Source of the DNA: CAVSRC01 sp963830205 | GTDB lineage: Bacteria; Pseudomonadota; Alphaproteobacteria; Rhizobiales; Kaistiaceae | Assembly: GCA_963830205.1 (NCBI GenBank) | Contig: CAWHLP010000011.1 | Span: 1-64,000, forward strand | Length of the DNA: 64,000 nt | Direction: 5' to 3' | Part shown: positions 9,096-18,116 of the stretch, piece after piece | Numbering within the stretch: position 1 is the first letter of the stretch | How the letters are laid out: each line of letters begins with the position of its first letter | The notes under the pieces: model-generated | Database searches by the model: none | Seen by the model: only the letters and a program-made list of their open reading frames with translations | What the model was told of the DNA's origin: nothing | Made by a program: the position numbers and the translations under genes

Positions 9096-10306
9096 ATCAA
9101 CTCAAGCACTTGGTCATCGACCCCCGCCGTCGGTTGATCAGCCACCAACGGCATCACCAACGTTTCGTCCGTCTGGCGCCGGTAGCCAATGGCCCTCGCG
9201 GCCGTGCGCAAATGATCGGGGTGGTGGTGGCCGTAAACCCGGTCCAGGATCTCAGTACTCATCCCGAGGAACCCGGCTGCCTCCCATTTGTCGACCCCGG
9301 CCTGCATCAACCAGGTTGCCGCGGTATGCCGTAGAGTATGCGGGGTGACCTTTCCCTTCAGGCCGGCCCGCCGAACGGCACTCGCAAACCCGGTCTTGAT
9401 GGACCGAACCGCTTGCCCGTTCCATTCGATCAGGTCCGAGCCCACCAGACCACGCGCCCGCCAGCGTCGAAGGTGTGCCAAGAGTTGGGGAGGAAGAGGG
9501 ACGGGAGGTTGACGCTTATTGGTCTCCCGTTGCCCTTCACGCCGCCGATAGAAGATGCCTGAGTCGAGATCGATCCATGACCGCCCTGGCTGGCGATCAA
9601 ACGATGCGGCCAGGATCGCCGAGGCGCGGGTGCCGGTATAGAGCCCGAACAGGACAAAGGGCACCAGATGGCGAAGGGGGTACTTGTTGGTGACGACCTT
9701 CAGGTTTGGCGAGGCTGGTCGGTTGTGAACTTGGACCTCCTGGGTTCGATAGCAGGTCCACAGGAGCTGCGCCGCTTCGGCTCGTGTCAGCCACCGATCG
9801 CGAGGTTTGGCCTTGGGAGGCAATGTGACCCCGACCAGGCCCCGGTGATAGCCCTCTTTCGCGTGATGATTGATCGCTGCCCGCAAATCCTCGAGGTCGC
9901 GGCGGGCGCCGGCGATCGACCTTCTCCAGATTGCGTAATCACGACAGGTCGCGCCATTGACGTCGGCCAACATTCGGCCGCCCCAGAATTCGTTCAGCCG
10001 GGCCAAGCGGCGCTCGAGCGTCCGACGATCGGCTCGGGTCGGGCCACGATCGTCGTAGTAAATCGACAAGACATCGGCGACGTCGATCGTCTCGATGTCC
10101 CGCTCCCGGCGCATCGGTTGATACTTGGCAGCGATGTAGGCCGCTAACTGTTCCTCCGCCCGGCGAGTTTCGCCCTCAGCGCATCCCGTGGCGATATGTC
10201 TGCCGGCATCGAGGATAAACCAGCTGGACCGCGAGAGGACCTTGCCAAATTCGCCCCGTCGTTCGGGCCTGAGCCAGAGATGGGCTCCCTTACTTCTACG
10301 CGGCAT
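9038..10306 (-). CDS. Tyrosine site-specific recombinase (island integrase)
   Basis: 422 aa. The catalytic residues of the phage-integrase family are present: R227 in TGTRASA, H323-x-x-R326 in HTLRH, and the nucleophile Y358 in RVYGHHH; the usual His/Trp before it (position 349) is Met. The last residues (GGPGRTRTCNQIVMSD) are encoded by the tRNA itself, so the gene runs through the attachment site and ends inside the tRNA on the opposite strand. That overlap is typical of tRNA-targeting integrases. Its 5' end overlaps the excisionase-like gene. Confidence 0.93.
   Translation of the reverse strand: MPRRSKGAHLWLRPERRGEFGKVLSRSSWFILDAGRHIATGCAEGETRRAEEQLAAYIAAKYQPMRRERDIETIDVADVLSIYYDDRGPTRADRRTLERRLARLNEFWGGRMLADVNGATCRDYAIWRRSIAGARRDLEDLRAAINHHAKEGYHRGLVGVTLPPKAKPRDRWLTRAEAAQLLWTCYRTQEVQVHNRPASPNLKVVTNKYPLRHLVPFVLFGLYTGTRASAILAASFDRQPGRSWIDLDSGIFYRRREGQRETNKRQPPVPLPPQLLAHLRRWRARGLVGSDLIEWNGQAVRSIKTGFASAVRRAGLKGKVTPHTLRHTAATWLMQAGVDKWEAAGFLGMSTEILDRVYGHHHPDHLRTAARAIGYRRQTDETLVMPLVADQPTAGVDDQVLELIGGPGRTRTCNQIVMSDRL
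9048..9095. repeat. Attachment site at tRNA end of island (att, 48 bp)
   Basis: The 48 bases from the anticodon stem to the CCA end are repeated without mismatch at 23720-23767, while the flanks differ. This is the direct repeat left by tyrosine-integrase insertion into a tRNA 3' end; the tRNA is restored at this junction. Confidence 0.92.
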
Positions 10307-10509
10307 AGTTCTCTCATCCGGTCGATGGCCGCCAGCGTCGTGTAATCCCTGCCCGCAATCCGCTCGATCCGAAGGCGGCCGTGTGCTCCCTCCCTCTTAA
10401 GTCCCGAAGCTGTCATTGACCCGTCAGGGAATGCGACCGAGGCCGCGATAGACAGCCGCAAAGGAGTCTCGGGCTTGATACGTTCAACGGGAGGAACTTC
10501 GGACTTCAT
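10144..10509 (-). CDS. Excisionase-like small DNA-binding protein
   Basis: 121 aa from the ATG at 10509 (further possible start at 10572). The core GLKREGAHGRLRIERIAG, then YTTLAAIDRMRELCR, resembles the helix-turn-helix proteins usually found immediately upstream of island integrases in Rhizobiales. They are thought to guide excision; that is remembered, not tested here. The gene overlaps the start of the integrase by about 160 bp, so the two are likely transcribed together. Confidence 0.65.
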   Translation of the reverse strand: MKSEVPPVERIKPETPLRLSIAASVAFPDGSMTASGLKREGAHGRLRIERIAGRDYTTLAAIDRMRELCRVEVREPISGSGPNDGANLARSSRGPAGLSSMPADISPRDALRAKLAGRRNS

Positions 10510-10624
10510 TACTGAGAACTGCCAGCACTTGCGGTCGAAGTTGTCATTGTTGGCATCGGCATTCCGAACCAAACCCCTAACCGTTACCTGAAAATCGTCG
10601 TGGTTGGACCATTGGCGTTACCTA

Positions 10625-11675
10625 GAGCAGATTCGACTTACTCGGGGTCATAGCCTGAGGCCTGGAAGTAGTTTCGGCATTCGGCTGGGGAGAACTGGTT
10701 GAGGCAGTCAGCGATGACGGCCCACAGGTCGTCGATGGTTCGGGCAGCAGCCTTGCGCAGAAGCGCCTTGAGCTTGGCGAAGGCCATCTCGATAGGGTTG
10801 AAGTCGGGCGAATAGGGCGGCAGCAGGAGAAGGCGGGCGCCGACCTTCTCGATCGCCTTGCGGACGCCGGCGACCTTATGGGCGGGCAGGTTGTCCATGA
10901 CGACGATGTCGCCGGGTGCGAGTTCTGGCGCGAGGACCTGCTCGACGTAAGCGAAGAAGGCGGGTCCGTTCATGGCACCATCGAGCACCATTGGCGCCGT
11001 CATACCGGCCAGGCGCAGCCCGGCAGTGAAGGTGGTGGTCTTCCAATGACCGTGCGGGATCGGGGCGCGGCAGCGCTCGCCCCGCTTTGCCCGGCCGCGC
11101 AAGCGCGCCATCTTGGTCGAGGCCGAGGTCTCGTCGATGAAGATCAGCTTCTCGGGGTCGAGGTCGAGCTGGCCGTCAAACCAGGCCTCCCGGCGAGCCT
11201 TCACGTCCGGCCGCTGCTGCTCGCTGGCATGCGCCGTCTTTTTTTGTACGTGATGCCGCGCTTGGCGAGGAACATCCACACCGTCGACGGCACCACCCGC
11301 ACGCCGTGTTCCCGCGCCAGCCGCTCGCCGATCTCGGCCAGCGTGATGTCCGGGGTCGCCTCGACCAGGTCGAGGATGAACCCCGCGTGCGGATCAAGCT
11401 TCGAGCGCGATGGCTGGCCCTGCTTGCGGGCCACCGTCTCACCGGTCTCCCGATAGCGCCGATACCAGGCCCCCGCCGTCGATATCCCGATCCTGAACCG
11501 CCGCGCCGCCTCCCGCGTCGAAATCCCGTCCCAGATCGCCCCGATCACCCGGCCGCGAAGGTCTTCGCTCAGACTGCGCGTCATCATCATCTCCCTGCAA
11601 ATCACCGCAGGAGAGTGAATCAGACAATGCCCCGAACCGGAATCCCTTCCGACTCTGCGTTCAGTGAAAGTGCTC
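10625..11675 (-). mobile_element. IS630-family insertion sequence (about 1,051 bp)
   Basis: The element is flanked by TA dinucleotides (10623-10624 and 11676-11677), the target of IS630/Tc1-type transposons, and the ends share GAGCA as inverted repeats. It contains one transposase in two frames. It sits between the excisionase-like gene and the replication module of the island. Confidence 0.8.
10638..11584 (-). CDS. IS630-family transposase, two frames joined at an A7 run
   Basis: The N-terminal part (11584 to 11201) has the HTH domain (MTRSLSEDLRGRVIGAIWDG, then HGVRVVPSTVWMFL). The C-terminal part (ending at 10638) has the DDE residues: IFIDETSAS, VVMDNLPAHK and YSPDFNPIE. The frames meet at seven A residues (minus strand of 11239-11245), where -1 slippage gives a continuous YKKKTAHASEQQRPD join. 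IS630 relatives are known to use such slippage, but a true frameshift mutation cannot be excluded. Confidence 0.85.
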
Positions 11676-11747
11676 TAGTTCGCGCTGCCTTCCGGCCGGA
11701 CTGGGCGGGCCGAGTTATGACTCCGTAGCCGGCCGTTTTGCGTATGC

Positions 11748-11816
11748 TAACGTTTAACGTAGTTATAACGTTTGTCAAGACAAAAGGTTGACAAAAGGTC
11801 AGTAGCGGCATACGTT
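11748..11816 (+). promoter_or_regulatory. Putative promoter/operator before the replication module
   Basis: Two direct repeats TAACGTTT (11748-11755 and 11766-11773) precede an inverted repeat TGTCAA (11773-11778) / TTGACA (11788-11793). The TTGACA could be a -35 box, with TACGTT at 11811 as a weak -10 after a 17-bp spacer. The repeats could bind an island regulator or act as replication iterons. Confidence 0.4.
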
Positions 11817-11849
11817 GCCAATGAAAGAACCGCAACGAGGCAGGCAGCC

Positions 11850-12500
11850 ATGAAGCGTCCGCGAAGCCCGCTGTATCCGTCGATCGGGTTGCCCGAGGCG
11901 GTATCGCGCGTCCAAAAACTGAGTGAAGCCGTCGGATCGGAGGTCGTAAGCCGCGCTGAAATTCTCCGTGGCCTAGGTTTCAGCGGTGCAAATGGTGCGT
12001 CGCTGGCGGCGTTGTCAGCGACGCGCAAATTCGGATTGGTGGCCAAGGCGGCCGGTCTCTACAAGATCACTGGCCTCGCACGAGAGATCCTGGAGGCGCC
12101 ATCGGCTGTTGAGCGCGTAGCTGCATTGCGCACAGCAATTCGGCGGCCCAGTCTTTTTGCTGAACTGCTCGGACACTTCGGCGACGCCTCGCTGCCGGAT
12201 GATCATGAGCTGCGCGCCTATTTGTCAGCCCACAGCTATTCGGACACGGCCATTCCACAAGTCATCGCCGCGTTTCGGAACTCGATCGCTCACCTGACTG
12301 AGAGTGAGCAAGAAGGCCGACCAATTGCTGCGACATTGATGACCAGCCGCGAATTTTCAACAGGGCAGGAGCCGTTTCGGGTCTTGGTCCTCCGCGATCG
12401 AATTGAGGTCACGGGCACCCTGATGGACGGCAAGACCATCGATCGCCTCATCGAGGCGTTGACCGCCGTGAGGCCGCTGCTGCCCATTGAGGTGGAGTAG
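11850..12500 (+). CDS. Winged-helix-like protein of the island
   Basis: 216 aa from ATG 11850, preceded by GAGGCAGG. The N-terminus YPSIGLPEAVSRVQKLSEAV followed by a GLGFSGANGASLAALSATRKFGLV segment looks like a winged-helix domain of a type I have seen in hypothetical proteins; the rest is helical. No enzyme motif is visible. Its stop is 6 bp before the TTG start of the Rep-like gene, and the GGTGGAG inside its last codons is that gene's ribosome site, so the two are coupled. Likely role: DNA binding in island maintenance (inference). Confidence 0.55.
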   Translation: MKRPRSPLYPSIGLPEAVSRVQKLSEAVGSEVVSRAEILRGLGFSGANGASLAALSATRKFGLVAKAAGLYKITGLAREILEAPSAVERVAALRTAIRRPSLFAELLGHFGDASLPDDHELRAYLSAHSYSDTAIPQVIAAFRNSIAHLTESEQEGRPIAATLMTSREFSTGQEPFRVLVLRDRIEVTGTLMDGKTIDRLIEALTAVRPLLPIEVE

Positions 12501-12506
12501 CGACCG

Positions 12507-13319
12507 TTGCCCAGCTCTGACACTGAGCTCATTCCTTATTGGCGCTCTCCGGTTCCGCCGGAGTTTGATATTGCCAAACTCAAGCCGCGCACCTTGCCAA
12601 AAGGGAAGCGGTTCGAATCGAAGGCCGACGCCAAAGCACTGAGTTTGAGGCGCGAAGAAGCACTGCTCCGAGGCGGAATGCCGGCGGACGACGATTGGGC
12701 AAAGCGTTTGTCTGATTGCCGCGAGGACGATGAACCCTGCGGGCTTCCGTGTTGCCCTCTTTGCGGTGGGTACTATCGGCGATGGTTTATCGGGGAGCTG
12801 CTCAAGCTCGCCCAGCAGGACGATCTCAAGGTTCTGACCGTCTACCTCAGGGAAGTTGCAGCAGGGCGGCTGAAGAATGTCGACATCGCACAGCTTCACG
12901 CCATGCTCCGCGCTCGCCTTCGACGATGCGGTTTTCGAGGCGCCGCGGTGGTGGGGGGCACTGAGGCGCGTTATCGCGCAATAGATTCATCATGGCTGGT
13001 GCACGGTCACCTGTTGGTCGTCGATGCACCGGCCGGCGCCATTGACGCGCTCAAGCGCACGTTCGATAGCGGCCCCGTCAAATACCCGGTCGTCAGTCAG
13101 GATTTGGTCGATCCAGTCGATCAGCTGTCATATCTCCAAAAATTCACGACCTACCACCGGCCCGGCGAGCAGACGTCCACGACGCGGCCGCGTGCGTATC
13201 CCCTACCGCCGAGGCCGCTCCTCGAGCTTCTACGGTGGATGGCGGGCTATAGGTTCGACGATTTTCGGTTCTTGTACGGGGCGCGCCGCAGGGGTGAAAA
13301 GATTGTCCGCGAATCCTAG
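12507..13319 (+). CDS. Rep-like HUH endonuclease candidate
   Basis: 270 aa starting at TTG 12507; the preceding in-frame stop at 12498 leaves no earlier start. Seen: a Cys cluster C78, C82, C83, C86 (CGLPCCPLC), a His-x-His motif H166-G-H168 in SWLVHGHLLVV, and Y209-L-Q-K-F (YLQKF), which match the order of zinc, HUH and Y-x-x-K motifs in rolling-circle Rep proteins. The middle residue of HUH is normally hydrophobic and is Gly here. It sits between a winged-helix gene and a DUF927 ATPase, a plausible replication module. Function is inferred from motifs only. Confidence 0.55.
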   Translation: MPSSDTELIPYWRSPVPPEFDIAKLKPRTLPKGKRFESKADAKALSLRREEALLRGGMPADDDWAKRLSDCREDDEPCGLPCCPLCGGYYRRWFIGELLKLAQQDDLKVLTVYLREVAAGRLKNVDIAQLHAMLRARLRRCGFRGAAVVGGTEARYRAIDSSWLVHGHLLVVDAPAGAIDALKRTFDSGPVKYPVVSQDLVDPVDQLSYLQKFTTYHRPGEQTSTTRPRAYPLPPRPLLELLRWMAGYRFDDFRFLYGARRRGEKIVRES

Positions 13320-13622
13320 GTCGCCCGCATACCTTCAGGGCCACCTGGCTACGTGGCTACGAGCGAATGCGCCGCACCATCGCCGTCGCAAATGCGCACA
13401 CCGTCGGCTCAGTGTTGCAAGCGTCGTATGCGAAAACAGCGAGCTAGAGCGGTTGCGGCGCTCATCTAGATCGTTCTTTTGGATTTTCTGCGGTTTTCAC
13501 GAATACAGACCGTCGGCGGAAATCGTTTCATCCGCGGCATACCTCTCATCAATTCTCGCGCTGCGTAGCCAGTTTTCAAAAGCAAGAAACAGCGGGTTGG
13601 GGAACCACTGAAGAGGAATTTC
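13320..13622. other. Spacer between Rep-like and DUF927 genes
   Basis: About 300 bp. An overlapping frame here has no recognisable content. It could hold an origin or promoter, but I see no clear repeat or hairpin. Confidence 0.4.
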
Positions 13623-15380
13623 ATGGACACACCAAAAGAAATGACGCCGCCTGATCCCAAAAAGAATCAGGAAGCACCTAAGCTCGCCAAAGTCGGGGCT
13701 ACTGCGCACATTAAGATCTTAAGTCGGGGCTCCAGCGAAACAGGCGAAAGATTCGTGAAATTGAGTGTCGACCGTTTGGGCGGCCAGAGAAGCGTCTTGT
13801 TCCGAACGGACAACCTAATTTCGAAGCGCAACGCATTTGACGAACTCAACAAGCTGACCGGCGCAAATATCCTTGTAAGCAATACAAAGAACGAACTGCT
13901 TCGGCGCTTCGAGACGGAGGAGCCGCTCACCGAGACTTTCAAAGTCGTGACCAAGACCGGGATGGCCGATGGCGCCTTCTTCTTGCCCGACGGGACGATT
14001 TCGCTGAACGGCACTACCACCGAGAGCTACTTCGAGGATCTGCCCGAGGACCTCAGGGCGAAGTACACGACCGCGGGATCTCGCGAGGGCTGGCAGAGAC
14101 TAGCGAAGTATGCCCGGGGGAACAGTCGGATGATGTTCGCCTTCGCGTTGAATTTTGTGGGGCCGTTGTCGGGAATTTCGCGGATCGAGTTCGTCAGCGG
14201 GCAGTTGTTCGGCCAGGGCGGCGTCGGGAAGACAGCCATCGGGGTGGTGGCATCGTCGGTGTGGGGCTGGGATCCACACGAAACAGTCGCTGACAGAGTT
14301 GGCTTCGGGGACACCTGGAATAATACGGTCAACAACCTGGAGCGGGTGTTCCAGGGGTACAATCAGACTGCTTTGCTCTTGGATGAAACCCGAGCGTCAG
14401 AGAGCAAAATAACCAAGCGCGCCGACGCCATTTTGTCTGCGATATTCAGGCTTGAAACTTCGGTGGGGAAGGGTCGCCTGCCAGACGCAGAGCGTCGGAG
14501 AAGCTATTTTTGTCCGCTCCTGAGCACCTCTAACACGTCAGTTATGAAACTGCTGAGAGCCGCCGGGCTCGAATTTGACTCTGCTTGCATCGATCGCCTG
14601 CCGGATATTCCCGTGCCAGCAGGCGGTCACGGCATGTTTGAGAATCTACATGGCTCCGCCGATGTTGCGGCCTTCTGCGCCAAGCTCAAGGGAATCGCGG
14701 CGAAGCATCACGGAAAGGCTGGCCGTGCCTATGTGCGCAGATTGTTGAAAGAACACGGTCGCGATGGTCCGCGACTGATCAAATGGATCGAGGCTCGTCG
14801 TCAAAAATACATCCAACGCGCCAAGAAACGAATTTTCACCGAGAACAGAGACCTGACTCGGCTTCATGGCAAGTTCGCGACGATCTACGCCGCTGGTGCT
14901 TTGGGAATAAAACTAGGCGTTCTTCCTTTCGAGCTCAAAAGGCTTCGGTCTGCCATTCTGAAATGCGAAGCCGATCACGTAGCCCTGGTCGCCGACCAAA
15001 TGGGTGGAGCGATCAGGACCGAAACGTCGCTCACCCGGTTGCTCGCACACACTCGTAAAAACCGACACACGTTTCCGGATCTGAAAGTACACGACCGGAA
15101 GTCTGTTGTTCGGGGTCGCAAGTTCGGCTACCGCAACGTCCGCAGGGGTAAGCGCGAATTCGTCTTTACTGAAGAATGCTTCGAGGAAATTGTCGGTGGT
15201 AAGGGGCCAGCGCTGGTACTCAAGCAGGAACTTGGTCGGCTCGGGTTGATCGATACGACCGGGGCGGGACGCCAAGGTAAGAAATATCTGACACGCCGGC
15301 AGCTGTTCAATACCCGGGGGGATAAGGAGCGGACCTGGGTTGTGGCTATCGACGCCAAGTGCCTTGATGTCGAAGATTGA
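13623..15380 (+). CDS. DUF927-like P-loop ATPase (replicative helicase-like)
   Basis: 585 aa. Residues 170-215 (FVGPLSGIS..., GQLFGQGGVGKTAIGVVASSVWG) match the DUF927 pattern, with a Walker A loop at 197-204 (K203) and Walker B LLLDE at 251-255. DUF927 proteins occur in phages and integrative elements, often with primase parts, and are thought to act as helicases in element replication. No primase domain is visible here. The C-terminal 150 residues are basic and may bind DNA. The start has AGAGGAA a few bases upstream. It probably works with the Rep-like gene. Confidence 0.65.
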   Translation: MDTPKEMTPPDPKKNQEAPKLAKVGATAHIKILSRGSSETGERFVKLSVDRLGGQRSVLFRTDNLISKRNAFDELNKLTGANILVSNTKNELLRRFETEEPLTETFKVVTKTGMADGAFFLPDGTISLNGTTTESYFEDLPEDLRAKYTTAGSREGWQRLAKYARGNSRMMFAFALNFVGPLSGISRIEFVSGQLFGQGGVGKTAIGVVASSVWGWDPHETVADRVGFGDTWNNTVNNLERVFQGYNQTALLLDETRASESKITKRADAILSAIFRLETSVGKGRLPDAERRRSYFCPLLSTSNTSVMKLLRAAGLEFDSACIDRLPDIPVPAGGHGMFENLHGSADVAAFCAKLKGIAAKHHGKAGRAYVRRLLKEHGRDGPRLIKWIEARRQKYIQRAKKRIFTENRDLTRLHGKFATIYAAGALGIKLGVLPFELKRLRSAILKCEADHVALVADQMGGAIRTETSLTRLLAHTRKNRHTFPDLKVHDRKSVVRGRKFGYRNVRRGKREFVFTEECFEEIVGGKGPALVLKQELGRLGLIDTTGAGRQGKKYLTRRQLFNTRGDKERTWVVAIDAKCLDVED

Positions 15381-15434
15381 GTGTGAATTCTCGCGGCCGG
15401 CGCTGAGGGCGACGTGAAGAGGGGGCGCTTGAAG

Positions 15435-15502
15435 ATGCTCGAAGGCGCCCGTTTACATGGCTAAATGGTGTCTTTTGGGCCGAAAACAACATCTTCGAGC
15501 AT
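15435..15502. repeat. Inverted repeat ATGCTCGAAG / CTTCGAGCAT
   Basis: A perfect 10-bp inverted repeat (15435-15444 and 15493-15502) separated by 48 bp lies between the DUF927 gene and the small HTH gene. It may be an operator for the HTH protein or a terminator arm; no poly-T tail follows. Confidence 0.4.
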
Positions 15503-15559
15503 GGCGCATCATACTAATTTCGTTTGCAGTAAAATTACGCCAACAATGCCGAGGTCATT

Positions 15560-15808
15560 ATGGGAAAGAAGAATAGGTCGCGAGTACCCGGAACAGAGGA
15601 ATTGATGCGTGACGAAATTCTGACCGTGTCGGAGGTGGCCAAGTATTTCAAGATCGACGACAAGATCATCCTTTCGATGGTTCAAAAGGGCCAGCTGCCT
15701 GCATTCAAGATCGGCGGCGAGTGGCGGATCGAGCGCGGGGACATTTATGTTTGGATCGGCGTGAACGTGCGGAACCGCCCGAACCCGCTCTTCTTGGATC
15801 TAGGCTGA
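15560..15808 (+). CDS. Small MerR/excisionase-family DNA-binding protein
   Basis: 82 aa. Residues 20-62 (ILTVSEVAKYFKIDDKII, then GQLPAFKIGGEWRIERGDI) form the classic HTH_17/excisionase winged helix. Such proteins regulate or help excise mobile elements. The C-terminal tail after WIGVNVRNR is short. It follows the DUF927 gene by about 180 bp. Confidence 0.8.
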   Translation: MGKKNRSRVPGTEELMRDEILTVSEVAKYFKIDDKIILSMVQKGQLPAFKIGGEWRIERGDIYVWIGVNVRNRPNPLFLDLG

Positions 15809-16032
15809 CTGTAGGTATTGCCAACGACAAGTTCGCGGACACGTGGCCCGTCGAAAAACTGGTTCACTCATCCAGTCCACCGACTAGCACTGGCCGAGCG
15901 CCGGTCCTGTTTACCCAACCCCACATCGTTGAGGGTGGCGTGGGTTCACGAAAGTTCACGGGATCAGGGGTGAATGCTCGACACTAATTTTGGCTGTGCG
16001 ACGCAACGTCGTGAGCCACGGCGAGGGCAAAC

Positions 16033-16512
16033 ATGAGACCAAGACAGAAGAGGTTCCAGAAGCGCGAGTCGGCGGCCATTCTGGAACAGGAACGATTGAA
16101 GCGAGATCGATTGTTGGCGCCAGATCTAGACGCATTGATCGATGCTGGCGTACGCCGAATTCGGGCGGCTCAAGCCGACTTCGACAATGGCGTCATTCAT
16201 GGGGCCTATGGCAAGCAGTCGATCGTTCAAACCATCTGTGGGGTCTATCGCGACTTGGCGGCAGATCCGTTGACCACGGCGATATTTCGACGTCTGCGAA
16301 CCCGGCTGCAGATCGATGCCGATGAAAACTTCGACCCCCTCGGTGGCCTGATCACGCTGGCGCTCCCTGATCTCCAAGAGCCGGTGGTCGCCAACTGGAC
16401 CGATGCAATCCGGCTGGCAATCGACAGTCACGTCCGCTCCCAGAAGGTCCGAGGATTTCTGTACATCACGGGGGGAATCAACCGGGCTGCTCGGCTATAT
16501 CGCCAAAGATAG
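16033..16512 (+). CDS. Hypothetical island protein
   Basis: 159 aa, not recognised. The N-terminus is basic (MRPRQKRFQKRES) and helical, followed by LDALIDAGVRRIRAAQADF; no catalytic or transmembrane motif is visible. The end is near a degraded region, so it could be the remnant of a longer gene. Confidence 0.4.
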   Translation: MRPRQKRFQKRESAAILEQERLKRDRLLAPDLDALIDAGVRRIRAAQADFDNGVIHGAYGKQSIVQTICGVYRDLAADPLTTAIFRRLRTRLQIDADENFDPLGGLITLALPDLQEPVVANWTDAIRLAIDSHVRSQKVRGFLYITGGINRAARLYRQR

Positions 16513-16900
16513 TTACTGGTGTCGGCACAGCATGGCTTCATCGAAGACGAAGATGAGCCAGTTCGCCGACCAAGCCGGAAACGACACTGGTTTGCGCCGG
16601 ATGGAATGAACACCCTCGACTGGTAGGTGGGATGGTGGGATCGGCCTTCGCGTGGAAAATGGTCATCCTGACGGCCTTGTGGGTTTCGATACTGACCCCA
16701 AAAAAATCATGATCGTCGTTCGTCGTGTGGACACGTCGCTCGGGCAATTACCATTGGCTCCACGCTTGTTCATGGCGCTTGGCGTCGGGTTGCTGATGTC
16801 CGCTTTCTTTAGCGCACTGCGAGCAGGAGCGGACGTCCCGACGCGACACCACAACCGTCGTGAATGACCCTGAGCGGACTACCTAGCCCTCCGCCATCCC
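16513..16900. other. Degenerate stretch left of IS3 copy 2
   Basis: About 390 bp with no convincing gene; short frames are open but match nothing I know. This is the outer flank of the IS copy that truncates the cas13a-like gene. On the minus strand it does not continue Cas13a sequence, and no CRISPR-like repeats are visible. Confidence 0.5.
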
Positions 16901-16962
16901 TGAGCTGCTGCCGGTTTCACGGACACCGAGTTTAGGTGTGAAGATGGAACCGGAGGTGGATC

Positions 16963-17253
16963 ATGGAACGGAGACGATTCAGCCGCGAGTTCAAGCTCGA
17001 GGCAGTGAAGCTGGTACGCGAGCGGGGTGTTGCCGTAGCCCAGGCGGCCCGCGATCTGGATGTGCACGAGAACGTGTTGCGCAAATGGGTGAAGGAGTTT
17101 GCGGCTGACCCGCAACAGGCCTTCCCCGGCCAGGGGCAGATGAAGCCGGAGCAGCTAGAGATCGAGCGGCTGCGGCGTGAGGTGCAGAAGCTGAAGGCGG
17201 AGCGCGACATCTTAAAAAAGGCCGCGGCCTACTTCGCGAGGGAAGCGCTGTGA
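16963..17253 (+). CDS. IS3-family transposase OrfA, copy 2
   Basis: 96 aa with N-terminal HTH and C-terminal coiled coil. The slippery heptamer A-AAA-AAG is at 17214-17220; -1 slippage there enters the frame of orfB upstream of its ATG, giving an OrfAB fusion transposase. Overlaps orfB by 4 bp. Confidence 0.92.
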   Translation: MERRRFSREFKLEAVKLVRERGVAVAQAARDLDVHENVLRKWVKEFAADPQQAFPGQGQMKPEQLEIERLRREVQKLKAERDILKKAAAYFAREAL

Positions 17254-18116
17254 AGTTCGCTTTCGTCGCGAAGCACCGAGGAATCTGGCCGGTGCGGTGG
17301 ATGTGCGAGGCGCTCGGGGTCTCGCGTTCTGGCTTTCATGCCTGGCTGACGCGGCCACCGAGCAAGCGGGCGCGAACCGACGAGGAGACCGGCGCCCGGG
17401 TGCGGGCGAGCTTTCTCGCCAGCGACCGGACCTACGGGGCTCGCCGTGTCTGGCGTGACGTGCTGGGCGAAGGCATCGCCTGCGGGCTGCATAAGATCGA
17501 ACGCCTGATGCGGGCTCAGGCTTTGCGGGCCCGTCCTCGCCGGCGCGGGCTGCCGAAGGATGAAGGCGATCGCCTCGCGGCCGCCCTGTCGCCGAACCTT
17601 CTCGACCGCCAGTTCACGGCGGAGCGGCCGAACCAGAAGTGGATCGCCGACTTCACCTATGTCTGGACGACTGAGGGCTGGCTCTACGTGGCGGCCGTCA
17701 TCGACCTGTTCTCGCGGCGCGTTGTCGGTTGGTCGATGAGTGCCAGCATGACCGCGCAACTGGTCACCGACGCGCTCGTCATGGCGATCTGGCGCCGCGG
17801 CAAGCCGGATGCTCTGCTGCATCATTCCGACCAGGGCAGCCAATACACCAGCGAGCAGTTCCAGCGGCTGATGGCCGACAACGGCGTCACGTGCTCGATG
17901 AGCCGGTCGGGCAACGTCTGGGACAACGCCGCCATGGAGAGCTTCTTCTCGTCACTCAAAACGGAGAGGACAGCCCGAAAGACCTACCGAACGCGTGACC
18001 AGGCCAGGGCCGACGTCTTCGACTATATCGAGCGCTTCTACAACGCCCGCCGCCGTCATTCGACGCTCGGCTACCTCAGCCCCATGGAGTTCGAAAAACA
18101 GCAGGCGTTAGCTTAG
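17250..18116 (+). CDS. IS3-family transposase OrfB, copy 2
   Basis: 288 aa DDE transposase with all three catalytic motifs (KWIADFTYVW, HHSDQGSQYTSEQF, WDNAAMESFFSSLKTE). It is nearly identical to copy 1 with scattered substitutions, so the two copies are not from a very recent duplication event, or have since diverged. Confidence 0.93.
   Translation: MKFAFVAKHRGIWPVRWMCEALGVSRSGFHAWLTRPPSKRARTDEETGARVRASFLASDRTYGARRVWRDVLGEGIACGLHKIERLMRAQALRARPRRRGLPKDEGDRLAAALSPNLLDRQFTAERPNQKWIADFTYVWTTEGWLYVAAVIDLFSRRVVGWSMSASMTAQLVTDALVMAIWRRGKPDALLHHSDQGSQYTSEQFQRLMADNGVTCSMSRSGNVWDNAAMESFFSSLKTERTARKTYRTRDQARADVFDYIERFYNARRRHSTLGYLSPMEFEKQQALA

Noticed and set aside
11239..11245. IS630 frame change as another consensus error
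   Set aside because: The change is -1 at an A7 run, the known type of IS630 slippage site, unlike the single-base insertions elsewhere.
13024..13611. Frame of 195 aa overlapping the end of the Rep-like gene
   Set aside because: Mostly an alternate frame of that gene, with Arg/Ser-rich composition.
16652..16867. Possible 71-aa protein with one membrane segment
   Set aside because: No ribosome site or family, in a degraded flank of an IS; too weak to call.
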